From Merdiplasma sp964643295 (GTDB lineage: Bacteria > Bacillota > Clostridia > Lachnospirales > Lachnospiraceae): a DNA stretch of 64,000 nt. Under the pieces are notes generated by a model that was given only the letters and a program-made list of their open reading frames with translations, was not told the DNA's origin and searched no databases. Below, piece after piece: positions 1-8,110 of this stretch (position 1 is the first letter of the stretch; each line of letters starts with the position of its first letter). The stretch lies in the NCBI GenBank assembly GCA_964643295.1, contig CAZXSN010000009.1:1-64000 (forward strand). Direction: 5' to 3'. A program made the translations under genes and the position numbers.

Positions 1-380
1 TGAAAAAGCCATTTTGTGCTCAGATTTTTCAAGCTATCTGGTGCATTTCATCACAAAAGTAATGATTTCCAGTAACGCTTTATGCCTTTCAGGAGTTCAA
101 AGCTCGTTTCCATGAGCAGCGAATGTACCAGATTCTTTTGTGTTTTCCTGGATTTTCAGCCCGTGGGGCGGTTCCTTGAATAAAATCAGCAATGACTGTG
201 TTATGCTAAAGTTACGCATTAATGCTATGCGCATTGTGTATTCGAACCTGAATTACCCTCAGGAAAGAGTTCACAGTTCCCATAGTTGGGTGTTTTAGCC
301 AGTAATTCACAGACGGGAAGCCCAAAATGAAAAATCTATCTGGGCTTTGGAATGGAATGATTACAGCGTCAACAGCCTGA

Positions 381-518
381 ACCCACGGCATGGGAAGCAT
401 GCCAGTGGGTGAAAAGGCTTATTGACGCGCCCCAACATGAGGAAGAAGTGGGGCAGGGGCCCCATGAATTCCGAATGTTGAGCAGGATTGTGGAAGCTGC
501 GAAGCAGCGGAACAATCC
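381..518. repeat. Stack of three intergenic hairpins
   Basis: Three inverted repeats follow each other: 381-410 (CCCAC and GGCATG arms), 429-454 (GCCCCA/TGGGGC arms) and 485-518 (GGATTGT/ACAATCC outer arms with GCTGC/GCAGC inside). The third belongs to the dispersed element described at 481-550. No gene is recognisable in 1-368; the few open frames there are short and lack ribosome binding sites. The hairpins could fold in RNA or be mobile-element debris; the sequence does not decide. Confidence 0.5.
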
Positions 519-550
519 GTAATCACCTTTTGTCGCCTGAATCATGGAAT
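481..550 (-). repeat. Dispersed small-ORF/hairpin element, copy 1
   Basis: About 65 bp here recur near 6868-6935 and 43486-43565. Read on the minus strand each copy has an ATG followed by codons for MIQA(S/T)K(G/R)DYGLF and then a hairpin built from GGATTGT and ACAATCC arms. In this copy the frame from the ATG at 545 stays open to 369 (58 codons), but the purine-rich ribosome binding site seen in the other two copies is absent, so this copy is probably not translated. Function unknown. Confidence 0.7.
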
Positions 551-743
551 GCGATGGATTAAAACGCAAAATTCGGTCCCAAAACCCCGGGAAAATAGTA
601 CCGATAGGTCTGAAATATCCCACCTGCAGGGAACCTGACAGAGATTTAGCCGCCTGCTTCTGTCAGATATGCAAAAACAGGCGGTGTTCCCTGACTGCTG
701 TCCAAAAGTACGGGTCCCCGAATCGCTTTCAGAAAGTTCTCCG

Positions 744-2021
744 TCACTTTTTCTTCAGGTTCGCCAGGCGCTCAATGGTCAGCCGGTAGATCTCTTCCGC
801 CCGGAAAAGGTCTTCCAGCAGAATATACTCATCCTTCTGATGTTCGGTCCCTTCCCGCCCGGGCATATGCGGGCCAAAGGCAACAATCCCCGGCATCGCC
901 CTTGCGTAGGTACCGCCGCCGATCACCAAAGGCTCCGACAGATCACCGGTCACTTCCCGGTAAACCTCCAGCATGGCCGAAATCACTTCCCCGTGCCGGT
1001 CCATGTAGACGGGCGGAATCTCCCCGACACAGTCCACGCGGATGCCAAAAGGCGCTGCCGCCTCTTTAATCACGCAGGTCACCTGTTCTCCGGTAAAAGT
1101 CACAGGATAGCGGATATCCAGGGCAAGCTCTACCACGCCGCCGACGGTGCGGATGAGCCCTGCGTTCATGGTCAAAGAACCGCTCTGCTCATCCGAAAAT
1201 GCGCAGCCCATCTTTTCTCCTGTCCAGTCATCGCCGATAAAGCGGCTGAAAAATTCACAAAGCGGGCTCTTAATCCCCTCGCTGCTAAGAAGAGCAAACA
1301 TCCTGCTGATGGCATTCTCTCCTTTCCCCGGGGTGCTGCCATGCGCGGAACGGCCGGAAGTCTTAAACTCCTTTTGCGGATCTTTATCCGTCACAGCTTT
1401 GCACCAGGCGGGAACCATGTTGGGGGCATCGCCTCCCTCGATCCTTACAAGCCCGGTTTTATCAAGGGGTACGGACAGCACCAGGTTTAAGATTCCCTTT
1501 TCCCCGTAAATCGCCGGAAAGTCCGCATCCGGGGTAAATCCCCAGACCGGAAGCTGTTCGTGTTCCCGATACCAGGCTAAATCATCCCAGCCTCCGGTCT
1601 CCTCGCTCTGACCGAAAATCAAACGCACCCTGCGCGACAGGGGAACGTGCGCATCCTGCAGATCCTGCATAGCAAAAAGCGCCGCCATCGTTGGACCTTT
1701 GTCATCTGAAGAGCCTCTGCCGTAGAGACGGTCCCCGCAAAGCTCCCCTTTTGGGCTGTGGCTCCAGCCGTCCCCCGCGGGCACGACATCCAGATGCCCC
1801 AAGATCCCTACGATCTCTTCCCCCTGACCGATTTCCGCCCAGGCGACCGTATTGCCGCGCCTTTCCGTGCGGATCCCCAGACGTTCACAAAGGGAAAGCA
1901 CGTAGGAAAGCGCCTGCGCCGGGCCGCTCCCGTAGGGGTGCTCCTCATCCTCATCAGTCCTCGCTACACTTTCAATCGCGATAAGACCCAGCAGGGCGTC
2001 CAGAAACTGCTTCTTCTCCAT
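744..2021 (-). CDS. M20-family dipeptidase (PepV/Sapep type)
   Basis: A 425-residue zinc or manganese aminopeptidase-fold enzyme that would cleave dipeptides in the cytoplasm. The metal-binding signatures of the family are visible: GHLDVVPAGDGW near residue 95, GRGSSDDKGP near 120 and the catalytic glutamate in GQSEETGG near 155. Length fits the PepV/Sapep branch (about 450). The start ATG follows a GGAAGAGGAAGG stretch. It is not obviously in an operon: the next minus-strand gene upstream, a DUF819 membrane protein, is 365 bp away. A second M20 enzyme of the PepD type lies at 8111-9559 and a dipeptide epimerase at 3838, so peptide recycling is a theme here. Family call is firm, substrate range is inferred. 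Confidence 0.9.
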   Translation of the reverse strand: MEKKQFLDALLGLIAIESVARTDEDEEHPYGSGPAQALSYVLSLCERLGIRTERRGNTVAWAEIGQGEEIVGILGHLDVVPAGDGWSHSPKGELCGDRLYGRGSSDDKGPTMAALFAMQDLQDAHVPLSRRVRLIFGQSEETGGWDDLAWYREHEQLPVWGFTPDADFPAIYGEKGILNLVLSVPLDKTGLVRIEGGDAPNMVPAWCKAVTDKDPQKEFKTSGRSAHGSTPGKGENAISRMFALLSSEGIKSPLCEFFSRFIGDDWTGEKMGCAFSDEQSGSLTMNAGLIRTVGGVVELALDIRYPVTFTGEQVTCVIKEAAAPFGIRVDCVGEIPPVYMDRHGEVISAMLEVYREVTGDLSEPLVIGGGTYARAMPGIVAFGPHMPGREGTEHQKDEYILLEDLFRAEEIYRLTIERLANLKKK

Positions 2022-2217
2022 CCTTCCTCTTCCTTTCTATCTTCGCACTCTTTCAGTGAAAAACCGGCAGACGATCTGTCTAAACCTTTCCGCGAAAATC
2101 CAGGCAGATGCGCTGGCTTCCTGTCCATCGAAAGTTCCCTCTTTAAAGTTTTCCTAAGTCAAAAGGAACCTTTCTGTCGAAAAACAATACCAGTCACCCT
2201 TCCCCTTAAACTTAAGA

Positions 2218-2263
2218 AATCCGCGCGGAGAGCACCTTAGACGCACCCTCCCGCACGGATTTT
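2218..2263. terminator. Strong hairpin between pepV-like gene and DUF819 gene
   Basis: Arms AAATCCG.GCGG and CCGC.CGGATTT pair over about 14 bp. It lies downstream of the DUF819 gene (ends 2386) and upstream of the dipeptidase start (2021), so it may end DUF819 transcription. No clean U-tract follows on the minus strand. Apart from it, 2022-2385 holds nothing I recognise. Confidence 0.45.
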
Positions 2264-2385
2264 CAATTCCAAAAGATAAATTTCTGCCCGGGCCGCTCAG
2301 CCCTGCCTGCAAAGAGTAAGCAGCGTCCTTTTCTTTGCCCCAAAGAGTGTCAGCCGCAAAGAAAGCTCTCAGGCGCCCGGGAAAC

Positions 2386-3549
2386 TCAGGCGAACATCGA
2401 CATGATATTCGCGACCAGAATGCCGCCTCCGGTACCGATCACATAGCCCATCAAAGCCATCAGCACACCAACCGGAACCAGTGCCCCGTTGTAGGCACCC
2501 GCCAGGATCGGCGCCGAAGCGGAACCGCCGATATTGGCAAGCGAAGCCACGCCGCAGGTAAACATATCGATCTTGAAGAGTTTCGCGAAGATCACCATGA
2601 TGATCGCGTGAATCGCCAGGATCATGAAGCCTGCCAGGATCCAGGCCGGCGCATTGGTAAGCTCCAGGAGACTTGCCCGGGATGCAAGCAAGGCCACCAC
2701 GGAATACAGCATCACGTTGGACAGATCCGTCGTGCCTGCCATCTTTCCAATAGGCGTGAGTGCGCCAACCAGGCCAGCCACAGTGATTAACAGCACAGTC
2801 CAGGTCGCCTTATCCAGGAAAGGCGCTACACCGTTGATCGCCGTACCGATATCCTGCCCGAACGCGGAGATCAAAAGGGAAAGACCCAGCAGGAAAATGA
2901 TGTTCACAAAGGTAATTGGTTTGTCGTTTGCCTTCGCCTCATCCTCCAGACGTCTGGAAACTTCGTCCAGGGTTCTCGTATCCGCTTTCACCCACTTGTT
3001 GAATTTCGGCGCCAGGTTGATCGCCCACAGCAGGAACATGACCCAAATCGAATAGTCGATCGAATCCACCACCAGCGCGTAAGCCATATCCGCTTCTCCG
3101 ATATGAAGCGCAGCCTGTACGGCGATCATGTTGCCGGAACCGCCCATCCAGCTTCCACACAGAGCGCCAAGCGCTTTCCAGGACTCGGAGCCAAGCGCCC
3201 CCTTCATCACAATGAACGTGATAATGAAGGCCAACCCGATGGAAACGGACGCGGCGAAGAAACCGATCAGCATTCTAGGACCCAGTTTCAGGATCTTACG
3301 GATGTCGCAGCGCAGCAGCATCAGGAAGATCATCGCGTACAAAATGTTGTTTTTCAGTGCGTTGTAGGCAGGCGCCGTGGCCTCCATATCCCACACTTTC
3401 AGGGTGCAGCAGATCATCGTGATCAGGTAGAGCAGGACGATCGGCGGCAGAAAATCAAATAGCTTCCACTTTGTGGCTTTCTGCAGCCACACCAGCATAG
3501 CGGCGATGAAAATCAGCACCGCAATGTACGTAAATCCATTGGTAATCAT
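2386..3549 (-). CDS. DUF819-family integral membrane protein
   Basis: A 387-residue protein, almost wholly hydrophobic, with about ten to eleven membrane segments, resembling the DUF819/YjcL family of putative membrane carriers. Glycine-rich signatures such as CGSWMGGSGNMIAVQ near residue 130 and ANIGGSASAPILAG near residue 355 resemble family repeats. The start is placed at the ATG at 3549 because GGAGG lies 8 nt upstream; an in-frame ATG 33 bp further upstream has no such site. A TTGCAA-N17-TAATAT promoter sits at 3615-3643. Divergent from the dipeptide epimerase, which suggests but does not prove a link to peptide or amino-acid uptake. Substrate unknown. Confidence 0.8.
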   Translation of the reverse strand: MITNGFTYIAVLIFIAAMLVWLQKATKWKLFDFLPPIVLLYLITMICCTLKVWDMEATAPAYNALKNNILYAMIFLMLLRCDIRKILKLGPRMLIGFFAASVSIGLAFIITFIVMKGALGSESWKALGALCGSWMGGSGNMIAVQAALHIGEADMAYALVVDSIDYSIWVMFLLWAINLAPKFNKWVKADTRTLDEVSRRLEDEAKANDKPITFVNIIFLLGLSLLISAFGQDIGTAINGVAPFLDKATWTVLLITVAGLVGALTPIGKMAGTTDLSNVMLYSVVALLASRASLLELTNAPAWILAGFMILAIHAIIMVIFAKLFKIDMFTCGVASLANIGGSASAPILAGAYNGALVPVGVLMALMGYVIGTGGGILVANIMSMFA

Positions 3550-3614
3550 TTCATTTCTCGCTCCCTCCGTTATTTTTACCAATTTTCTTTACAAATTTCC
3601 CTTTTTCGTTTACA

Positions 3615-3643
3615 ATATTACCATAGATTTTTTCTTATTGCAA
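3615..3643 (-). promoter_or_regulatory. Sigma-A-type promoter of the DUF819 gene
   Basis: Reading the minus strand, TTGCAA (3643-3638), a 17-bp spacer and TAATAT (3620-3615) lie about 65 bp before the DUF819 start codon. Confidence 0.6.
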
Positions 3644-3837
3644 CACTAATTTTGCGAAGATGCCGCTCCTGCCGGAAGGATCCCTCCTGTGCTGTGTGAA
3701 ACCTGACCGGAAAAAGAAGGTTTCCATCTGTGCGGACATAAACCAGGGAGCATTGGGTTACGCAGGATCTCTCCGTGTGCGGTCCCGGCATCCTGCTGAC
3801 ACAATGCTTTTCTGCGGAAATTTACAAGGAGGTCAAG

Positions 3838-4935
3838 ATGAAGATTACAGAAATCCGTCTGGGGAAGATCTCGGTTCCCCTGCGTGTGCCGTTTAAAACG
3901 GCGCTGCGCTCTGTAAACAGTGTGGAGGATGTGGTCGTAGAAATCCATACGGACACCGGCGCTGTCGGGTACGGGGAAGCTCCGCCGACCGGCGTTATCA
4001 CCGGCGATACGACCGGTTCCATCATCGGCGCGATTGAGGATCACGTGAAAAAAACGCTGATCGGGCGGGATGTGGATGACTTTGAAGATCTGATGGTGGC
4101 TCTGCAGGGGTGCATCGTCAAGAATACGAGCGCCAAGGCCGCTGTCGATATGGCTCTGTGGGATCTCTACGGGCAGCTGTATCAAATCCCGGTGTACAAG
4201 CTGATGGGAGGAGCCAGGAAAACGATCGTAACCGATATCACGATCAGCGTCAATGAGCCGGAGGAAATGGTGCGTGACGCGATAAACGCCGTCGAACGCG
4301 GCTACGACTGTCTGAAAGTCAAGGTCGGCAAAGAGCCGGAGAAGGATATCGCCCGTCTTTCGGCCATTCGCGAAGTCGTTCCTCCCGAAACCTGCATCCG
4401 CATCGACGCCAATCAGGGCTGGACACCCAAACAGGCTGTGCGGATCCTAAACGGCATGCAGGAAAAAGGTTTGGATATCGAATTTGTGGAGCAGCCGGTT
4501 CCGGCCCACGACTTTACAGGTCTTAAATATGTGACGGAGCACTCCTATGTGCCGGTACTTGCCGACGAGAGCGTCTTTTCTCCCGCCGACGCCCTGACCA
4601 TCCTGCAGATGGGAGCCGCAGACCTGGTCAATATCAAGCTGATGAAGTGCGGCGGATTGTATAACGCCTTAAAGATCGCCTCCGCGGCGGAAGTTTACGG
4701 CGTGGAATGCATGATCGGCTGCATGCTGGAAGCCAAGATCAGCGTCAACGCGGCGGTGCATTTGGCCTGCGCCAAAAAGGTCATCACGAAAGTCGACCTG
4801 GATGGGCCGGTGCTGTGCAGCGAAGATCCGATCATCGGCGGGGCCGTCTTTAATGAGAAAGAGATCACGGTTTCCGATGAGCCGGGCCTTGGCATCAAGG
4901 GTATCGAGGAAGGGAAAATCCAGTACCTCTCCTGA
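3838..4935 (+). CDS. Dipeptide epimerase (enolase superfamily, L-Ala-D/L-Glu type)
   Basis: A 365-residue member of the mandelate racemase/muconate lactonizing group. It would epimerise dipeptides such as L-Ala-D-Glu released from murein. Signatures seen: KVKVGKEPEKD near residue 160 holding the KxK catalytic lysine, RIDANQGW near 190 with a metal-binding Asp, EQPVPAHD near 218, LADESVFSP near 242 and NIKLMKCGG near 266 with the second catalytic lysine. The start ATG has AAGGAGG 6 nt upstream; the longer frame from 3775 is rejected. Divergent from DUF819 and close to an M20 dipeptidase, a pairing that makes murein-peptide recycling a reasonable inference. Confidence 0.88.
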   Translation: MKITEIRLGKISVPLRVPFKTALRSVNSVEDVVVEIHTDTGAVGYGEAPPTGVITGDTTGSIIGAIEDHVKKTLIGRDVDDFEDLMVALQGCIVKNTSAKAAVDMALWDLYGQLYQIPVYKLMGGARKTIVTDITISVNEPEEMVRDAINAVERGYDCLKVKVGKEPEKDIARLSAIREVVPPETCIRIDANQGWTPKQAVRILNGMQEKGLDIEFVEQPVPAHDFTGLKYVTEHSYVPVLADESVFSPADALTILQMGAADLVNIKLMKCGGLYNALKIASAAEVYGVECMIGCMLEAKISVNAAVHLACAKKVITKVDLDGPVLCSEDPIIGGAVFNEKEITVSDEPGLGIKGIEEGKIQYLS

Positions 4936-5092
4936 GGGATTCCGTCTAAAAATGTGCCCTGAAAAAACAGCCGGACTAAAGGAAACTTCTCTGCTGACGA
5001 TGCGTAAACTTCCTGCTGCCTGCTTTGCCGCCTGACAGATCTGTTTCGTCTTCGACGGACAGATCAGGCAGGAAACAGTACGTATGGTTTTG

Positions 5093-5125
5093 GAAGACCA
5101 GGCTCTGCGGAGTCTGGTCTTTTCT
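5093..5125 (+). terminator. Rho-independent terminator after the dipeptide epimerase
   Basis: AAGACCAG pairs with CTGGTCTT and is followed by a short T-run. A second inverted repeat, built on ACAGATC arms, lies just before at about 5030-5068. The 330-bp gap 4936-5265 holds nothing else. Confidence 0.6.
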
Positions 5126-5265
5126 GCGCATACCGCTTCCTTCCTAAAGCAGGCAGTCTCAGGCCTTGCACATATCTGGTCCCTTGAAAACACACTTGTA
5201 TTTCCCGGTACGCTGACTTATAATAAAACCGTTTCAGGCAAATGTTCAGTTTAGGAGGAGTGCTT

Positions 5266-5667
5266 ATGTCAAACGTAGAAAAAGTAAATGAGTTTTTAAA
5301 CAAGGCACAGGTGTTTTATTTCCTTACCACAGACGGAGCTCAGCCTAAGGGCCGCCCGTTTGGCTTTCACATGCTGGAAGACGGAAAGATCTATTTCGGC
5401 ACCGGTACCTTCAAGAATGTCTTCAAGCAGCTGACCGCAAACCCGCAGGTGGAAGTGCTTGCCGCCACGCAGGATGAGTTCCTGCGCTATGACGGGAAGG
5501 CCAAGGTCGTCAAGAACGAGGAAATCCTCGAAAAGATGAGAAAGGCAGCGCCCGAGATTATGGCTATGTATGACAGCAACGGCTGGGAAATGGGACTTTT
5601 CTATCTGGAGGACGGCCACGCGGAGATCCGCGGAATGATGGAGCAGAAAGAGGAATTTGACGTCTGA
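5266..5667 (+). CDS. Pyridoxamine 5'-phosphate oxidase-like flavin split-barrel protein
   Basis: A 133-residue small split-barrel protein. The opening VEKVNEFLNKAQVFYFLTT, followed by GRPFGFH near residue 30 and KIYFGTG near 45, is typical of FMN- or F420-binding barrel proteins of the pyridoxamine oxidase-like superfamily. Length matches single-domain members (about 130-140). The ATG at 5266 is chosen because TTAGGAGGAG precedes it by 6 nt. It is transcribed alone. Substrate cannot be read from sequence; redox housekeeping is only an inference. Confidence 0.8.
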   Translation: MSNVEKVNEFLNKAQVFYFLTTDGAQPKGRPFGFHMLEDGKIYFGTGTFKNVFKQLTANPQVEVLAATQDEFLRYDGKAKVVKNEEILEKMRKAAPEIMAMYDSNGWEMGLFYLEDGHAEIRGMMEQKEEFDV

Positions 5668-5948
5668 TCCCTGCCGGGAAAAGAGAACACTAAACCAATT
5701 TCTTGGGGCGGTCCGGCAGATCTTTCTCCTGCCCGGCAAAGGTGTGCCTGCTGGGAGACCTGTGTCTCAGTTTCTGCGTCCGCAGGGAAGATCTGCCTCG
5801 CTCTTTAAGGAATTTCCGATGGAATATTCAAATCTGCCCCGTGACATTTCTCATGTGCCGTTTGAAAGTCATGCAATGGATGTTAGAATATGGCAACAAC
5901 CGCGATGATAACTGCCGTTCGGAAAGCGTATGGGATCCGGAGGCAAAA

Positions 5949-6268
5949 ATGCCAGAATCCAAACGCACCTGCACCGGGGAAGTTGATCCGGCTGCCGGTG
6001 AAATCGGTTCAGCCAAAAAAGGGGACGTCCGAAAAAGGAAGCGCCTCAGCCCGAAAACGGTGATTCCGCTGCTTCCAGAATCAAAAGTCTGGAAAATCAG
6101 GTGCGGGAACTGACCGAACTCGTTGAGAAGCAGCAGGCTGAAAATACGCGTTTGATCGCCACACTGAAAAGCTATGATTTGAAGATGAAAAAAGTCATCT
6201 CTGCGATTGACGGCCTGGGAGATTCAGCTTCTGCCCTGCATAAGGCCTGCGAGGCTGTGCTGAAATAA
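5949..6268 (+). pseudogene. Frameshifted small coiled-coil protein with an RGRPKK basic motif
   Basis: An ATG at 5949 with GGAGG 6 nt upstream opens a frame reading MPESKRTCTGEVDPAAGE. At the run of six A and four G near 6009-6018 that frame loses coding character, while the -1 frame continues as RGRPKKEAPQPENGD and then a clear coiled coil (RELTELVEKQQAENTRL) to the stop at 6268. Joined, the product is about 106 residues: an AT-hook-like basic patch then a coiled coil. The -1 frame has no start of its own after its last upstream stop near 6001. Either the gene is broken, or it is read by -1 frameshifting or slippage on the A-run, or there is a sequencing error. The next gene, 40 bp on, is also a small coiled-coil protein. 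Confidence 0.55.
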
Positions 6269-6308
6269 GATTCCGAATTCTTAAATAGGAAAGGAGGCCG
6301 ATCTGATC

Positions 6309-6596
6309 ATGAAAACAGCTCTGACGAAACTAAATCTGGATGAGATATCAGAGGCGATTGCCGCGGATCCGTCCCTGCTTTCGAATATATCCATAAAGGA
6401 TGAGAGGGCCCGCACTTTGTTCGTCCTTCTTGCGAAGCGCTATACAGAACGAGAAGCTCAGGCCGAACAGTTGGAGAAGGAGACGGAAAAATACCTCTCT
6501 GACATTCAGAAACTGCAGAATTTAATCGCCGAAAAAGACGAAATCATCGAAGATATGCTCTCCCTTCTGCGCCAGGGGTCCGAAAGCAGCAGCTAA
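6309..6596 (+). CDS. Small coiled-coil hypothetical protein
   Basis: A 95-residue acidic protein with no family I recognise. Residues 1-45 look helical (DEISEAIAADPSLL...), residues 48-85 form a coiled coil rich in Glu, Lys and Leu (EAQAEQLEKETEKYLSDIQ). AAAGGAGG lies about 11 nt before the ATG. It follows the frameshifted coiled-coil gene by 40 bp on the same strand and may be co-transcribed and partner with it; that is inference. Confidence 0.65.
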   Translation: MKTALTKLNLDEISEAIAADPSLLSNISIKDERARTLFVLLAKRYTEREAQAEQLEKETEKYLSDIQKLQNLIAEKDEIIEDMLSLLRQGSESSS

Positions 6597-6867
6597 CCGC
6601 CTTCTGCGGATTTATCCAGCCTTTGCAGACGCTTCCAATTGTTATGAGATGAGTTTTTATCCGGCGGCGGAAAGAGGCCGTCTCTTTCAGTGTCAGAGTA
6701 AGGAAGATGCAAAAAGACGGATTTATTTTTTCCTGTTTCCAGAATGGAATCCGGGCAGACTGGAAATTTAAGGAAGTTACCTATGAAAATTTCAAGGTGA
6801 AATACTAACGGTCGTACTCGGCGGAAAATGCTTCAGGAAGTAAAACCAAATCAGCGGAGGGAATACT

Positions 6868-6935
6868 ATGATTCAGGCGTCAAAACGTGATTACGGATTG
6901 TTCCGCTGCTTCGCGGCTTCCGCTATTCATTTCAG
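6868..6935 (+). repeat. Dispersed small-ORF/hairpin element, copy 2
   Basis: Same element as at 481-550 and 43486-43565, here on the plus strand. The ATG-proximal part is nearly identical to copy 3, including the upstream GGAGGGAAT. The distal hairpin arm is degenerate: GGCTTCCGCTATTC replaces the GCTTCCACAATCC of the other copies. Confidence 0.65.
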
Positions 6936-6966
6936 CTTGAATAATAAAAAGCAGCAGGATTTTTAA
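6868..6966 (+). CDS. 32-codon ORF in dispersed element, copy 2
   Basis: The ATG at 6868 is preceded by GCGGAGGGAATACT, a good ribosome binding site at 7-nt spacing. The product begins MIQASKRDYGLFRCFAAS and ends at 6966. The first 15-18 codons are conserved in the copies at 481-550 and 43486-43565 (both minus strand), including the GGATTGT...GCTGCTT hairpin arm, but the 3' part differs. Conservation of both start region and reading frame hints at translation; it could equally be chance within a conserved DNA element. The surrounding 6597-7362 has no other recognisable gene. Confidence 0.4.
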   Translation: MIQASKRDYGLFRCFAASAIHFSLNNKKQQDF

Positions 6967-7008
6967 ATCCTCTCTTAAAAGTCTGTTGAGTGTGCATCCT
7001 GACACAGG

Positions 7009-7045
7009 TTAAGGGAGCCAAAGTTTTTGGCTCCCTTATCTTTTC
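7009..7045 (+). terminator. Rho-independent terminator
   Basis: TAAGGGAGCCAAA pairs perfectly with TTTGGCTCCCTTA across a GTT loop and is followed by TCTTTT. It ends transcription from the 6868 element or the upstream coiled-coil genes. Confidence 0.8.
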
Positions 7046-7362
7046 CAAAGCGCTTACATGTAAGCTCTAAGCCAGCGAGTATTCTTTCCAGTAAGTTTGA
7101 CCAAATTGGCAAATCCTTCTGCCCCGTTTTGTTTTGCCTGCCCAAAAACTTTTTCCGAATGTACTGCGCAAAAGGATTTTTTTCTCCTATAAATCTTACC
7201 CGGAAGAGAAAAAACTCTTATCTGTCCGTTCAGTTAGTAAGATAAACTGTCAGAAATAGGAAGCCCGCTTGAAGCTTTTCCATCTTCTCCTTTTGTTCTC
7301 CAGTCCTTTAAGCTTTTATCACAATCGGTCTAAATTTGTCCTAGAGGATTTCCCGGCTGCAG

Positions 7363-8016
7363 TCACCAGAAGAGTCCCTCAAACGGATTCGGCTGATCCG
7401 GATCATTATAGATCCTGCACGTTTCCTGCCACTCTTCCAGGTTATCGCGGATATCGTCGATCATATACTCATAAACAGATTTTGAGATCTTTCCGTGATC
7501 AAGCATGCACTTATAAAACTTCTTGATGCTGGCAGCCGTGCTCTTGATCGTGGAAGGGGTGGACCAGAGGCATTTGCGAATGAAGAATTCTCCCAGGAAA
7601 CTGTCCACCTTCCAGGCTCCTTCCTGCATGCTGCAGGGTTCCTCATAGAGAAGATAACTGTTCAGATAAAAATCCATATTGGTCAGGTGAGTGCGGATGG
7701 TTTTATCGGACAGTCCCTTTGTCTCAAGATCCTTCACGAACAGATCCAGATACTCATCATTGTCCGCGCGAATGAGATCCTCTGCCTCTTCATAGCTTAC
7801 TTCCTTTCCGTTGTATTCGATAGTGTCCCAGGAATCGTCATCTTCATCTTCATCTTCATCTTCATCATCGTTTTCTTCATCGATCTCTTCGTCAGAGTCA
7901 GTCCCTTCAGAAGAGACCGTCTTTTCTTCAGGCTCTCCCGCCGCGCAGGATTCCTTTTCTTTCCCGGAATCTTCCTCTTGGGCAGTGTTCTCCTGGTTAT
8001 CTTCTTCTTTCTGCAT
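7363..8016 (-). CDS. Acidic protein with an integrase SAM-like DNA-binding domain, no catalytic domain
   Basis: A 217-residue protein in two parts. Residues 1-75 are extremely acidic, with a run of Asp/Glu encoded by GAT/GAA repeats. Residues 85-217 resemble the N-terminal core-binding (SAM-like) domain of tyrosine recombinases: SDKTIRTHLTNMDFYLNSYL, then SIKKFYKCMLDHGKIS. The catalytic R...HxxR...Y domain is missing, so this is not an active recombinase. ATG at 8016 is chosen because AGGAGGT lies 7 nt upstream; the longer frame from 8133 overlaps the neighbouring peptidase gene. A domesticated DNA-binding or adaptor protein is plausible; no function can be assigned. Confidence 0.65.
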   Translation of the reverse strand: MQKEEDNQENTAQEEDSGKEKESCAAGEPEEKTVSSEGTDSDEEIDEENDDEDEDEDEDDDSWDTIEYNGKEVSYEEAEDLIRADNDEYLDLFVKDLETKGLSDKTIRTHLTNMDFYLNSYLLYEEPCSMQEGAWKVDSFLGEFFIRKCLWSTPSTIKSTAASIKKFYKCMLDHGKISKSVYEYMIDDIRDNLEEWQETCRIYNDPDQPNPFEGLFW

Positions 8017-8110
8017 TTTTAAACCTCCTGTACCATGCGGATGCCCGCATACTTTTTTGCAAAATCTGACTGTCAGACATCTTAAGGACTGCTTAGAATC
8101 CGTTCTCCTG

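Noticed and set aside
669..1490. 273-codon plus-strand frame
   Set aside because: Lies wholly antisense to the M20 dipeptidase, which has catalytic motifs; composition is that of a shadow frame.
5819..5908. 29-codon frame before the frameshifted coiled-coil gene
   Set aside because: Weak AAGGAA site only and no recognisable product; could be a leader peptide but not supported.
6009..6018. A6G4 run as a canonical A AAA AAG programmed frameshift site
   Set aside because: The zero-frame codons are AAA AAA GGG, so the heptamer is out of register with the classical dnaX-type site; slippage remains possible, so reported only as a candidate.
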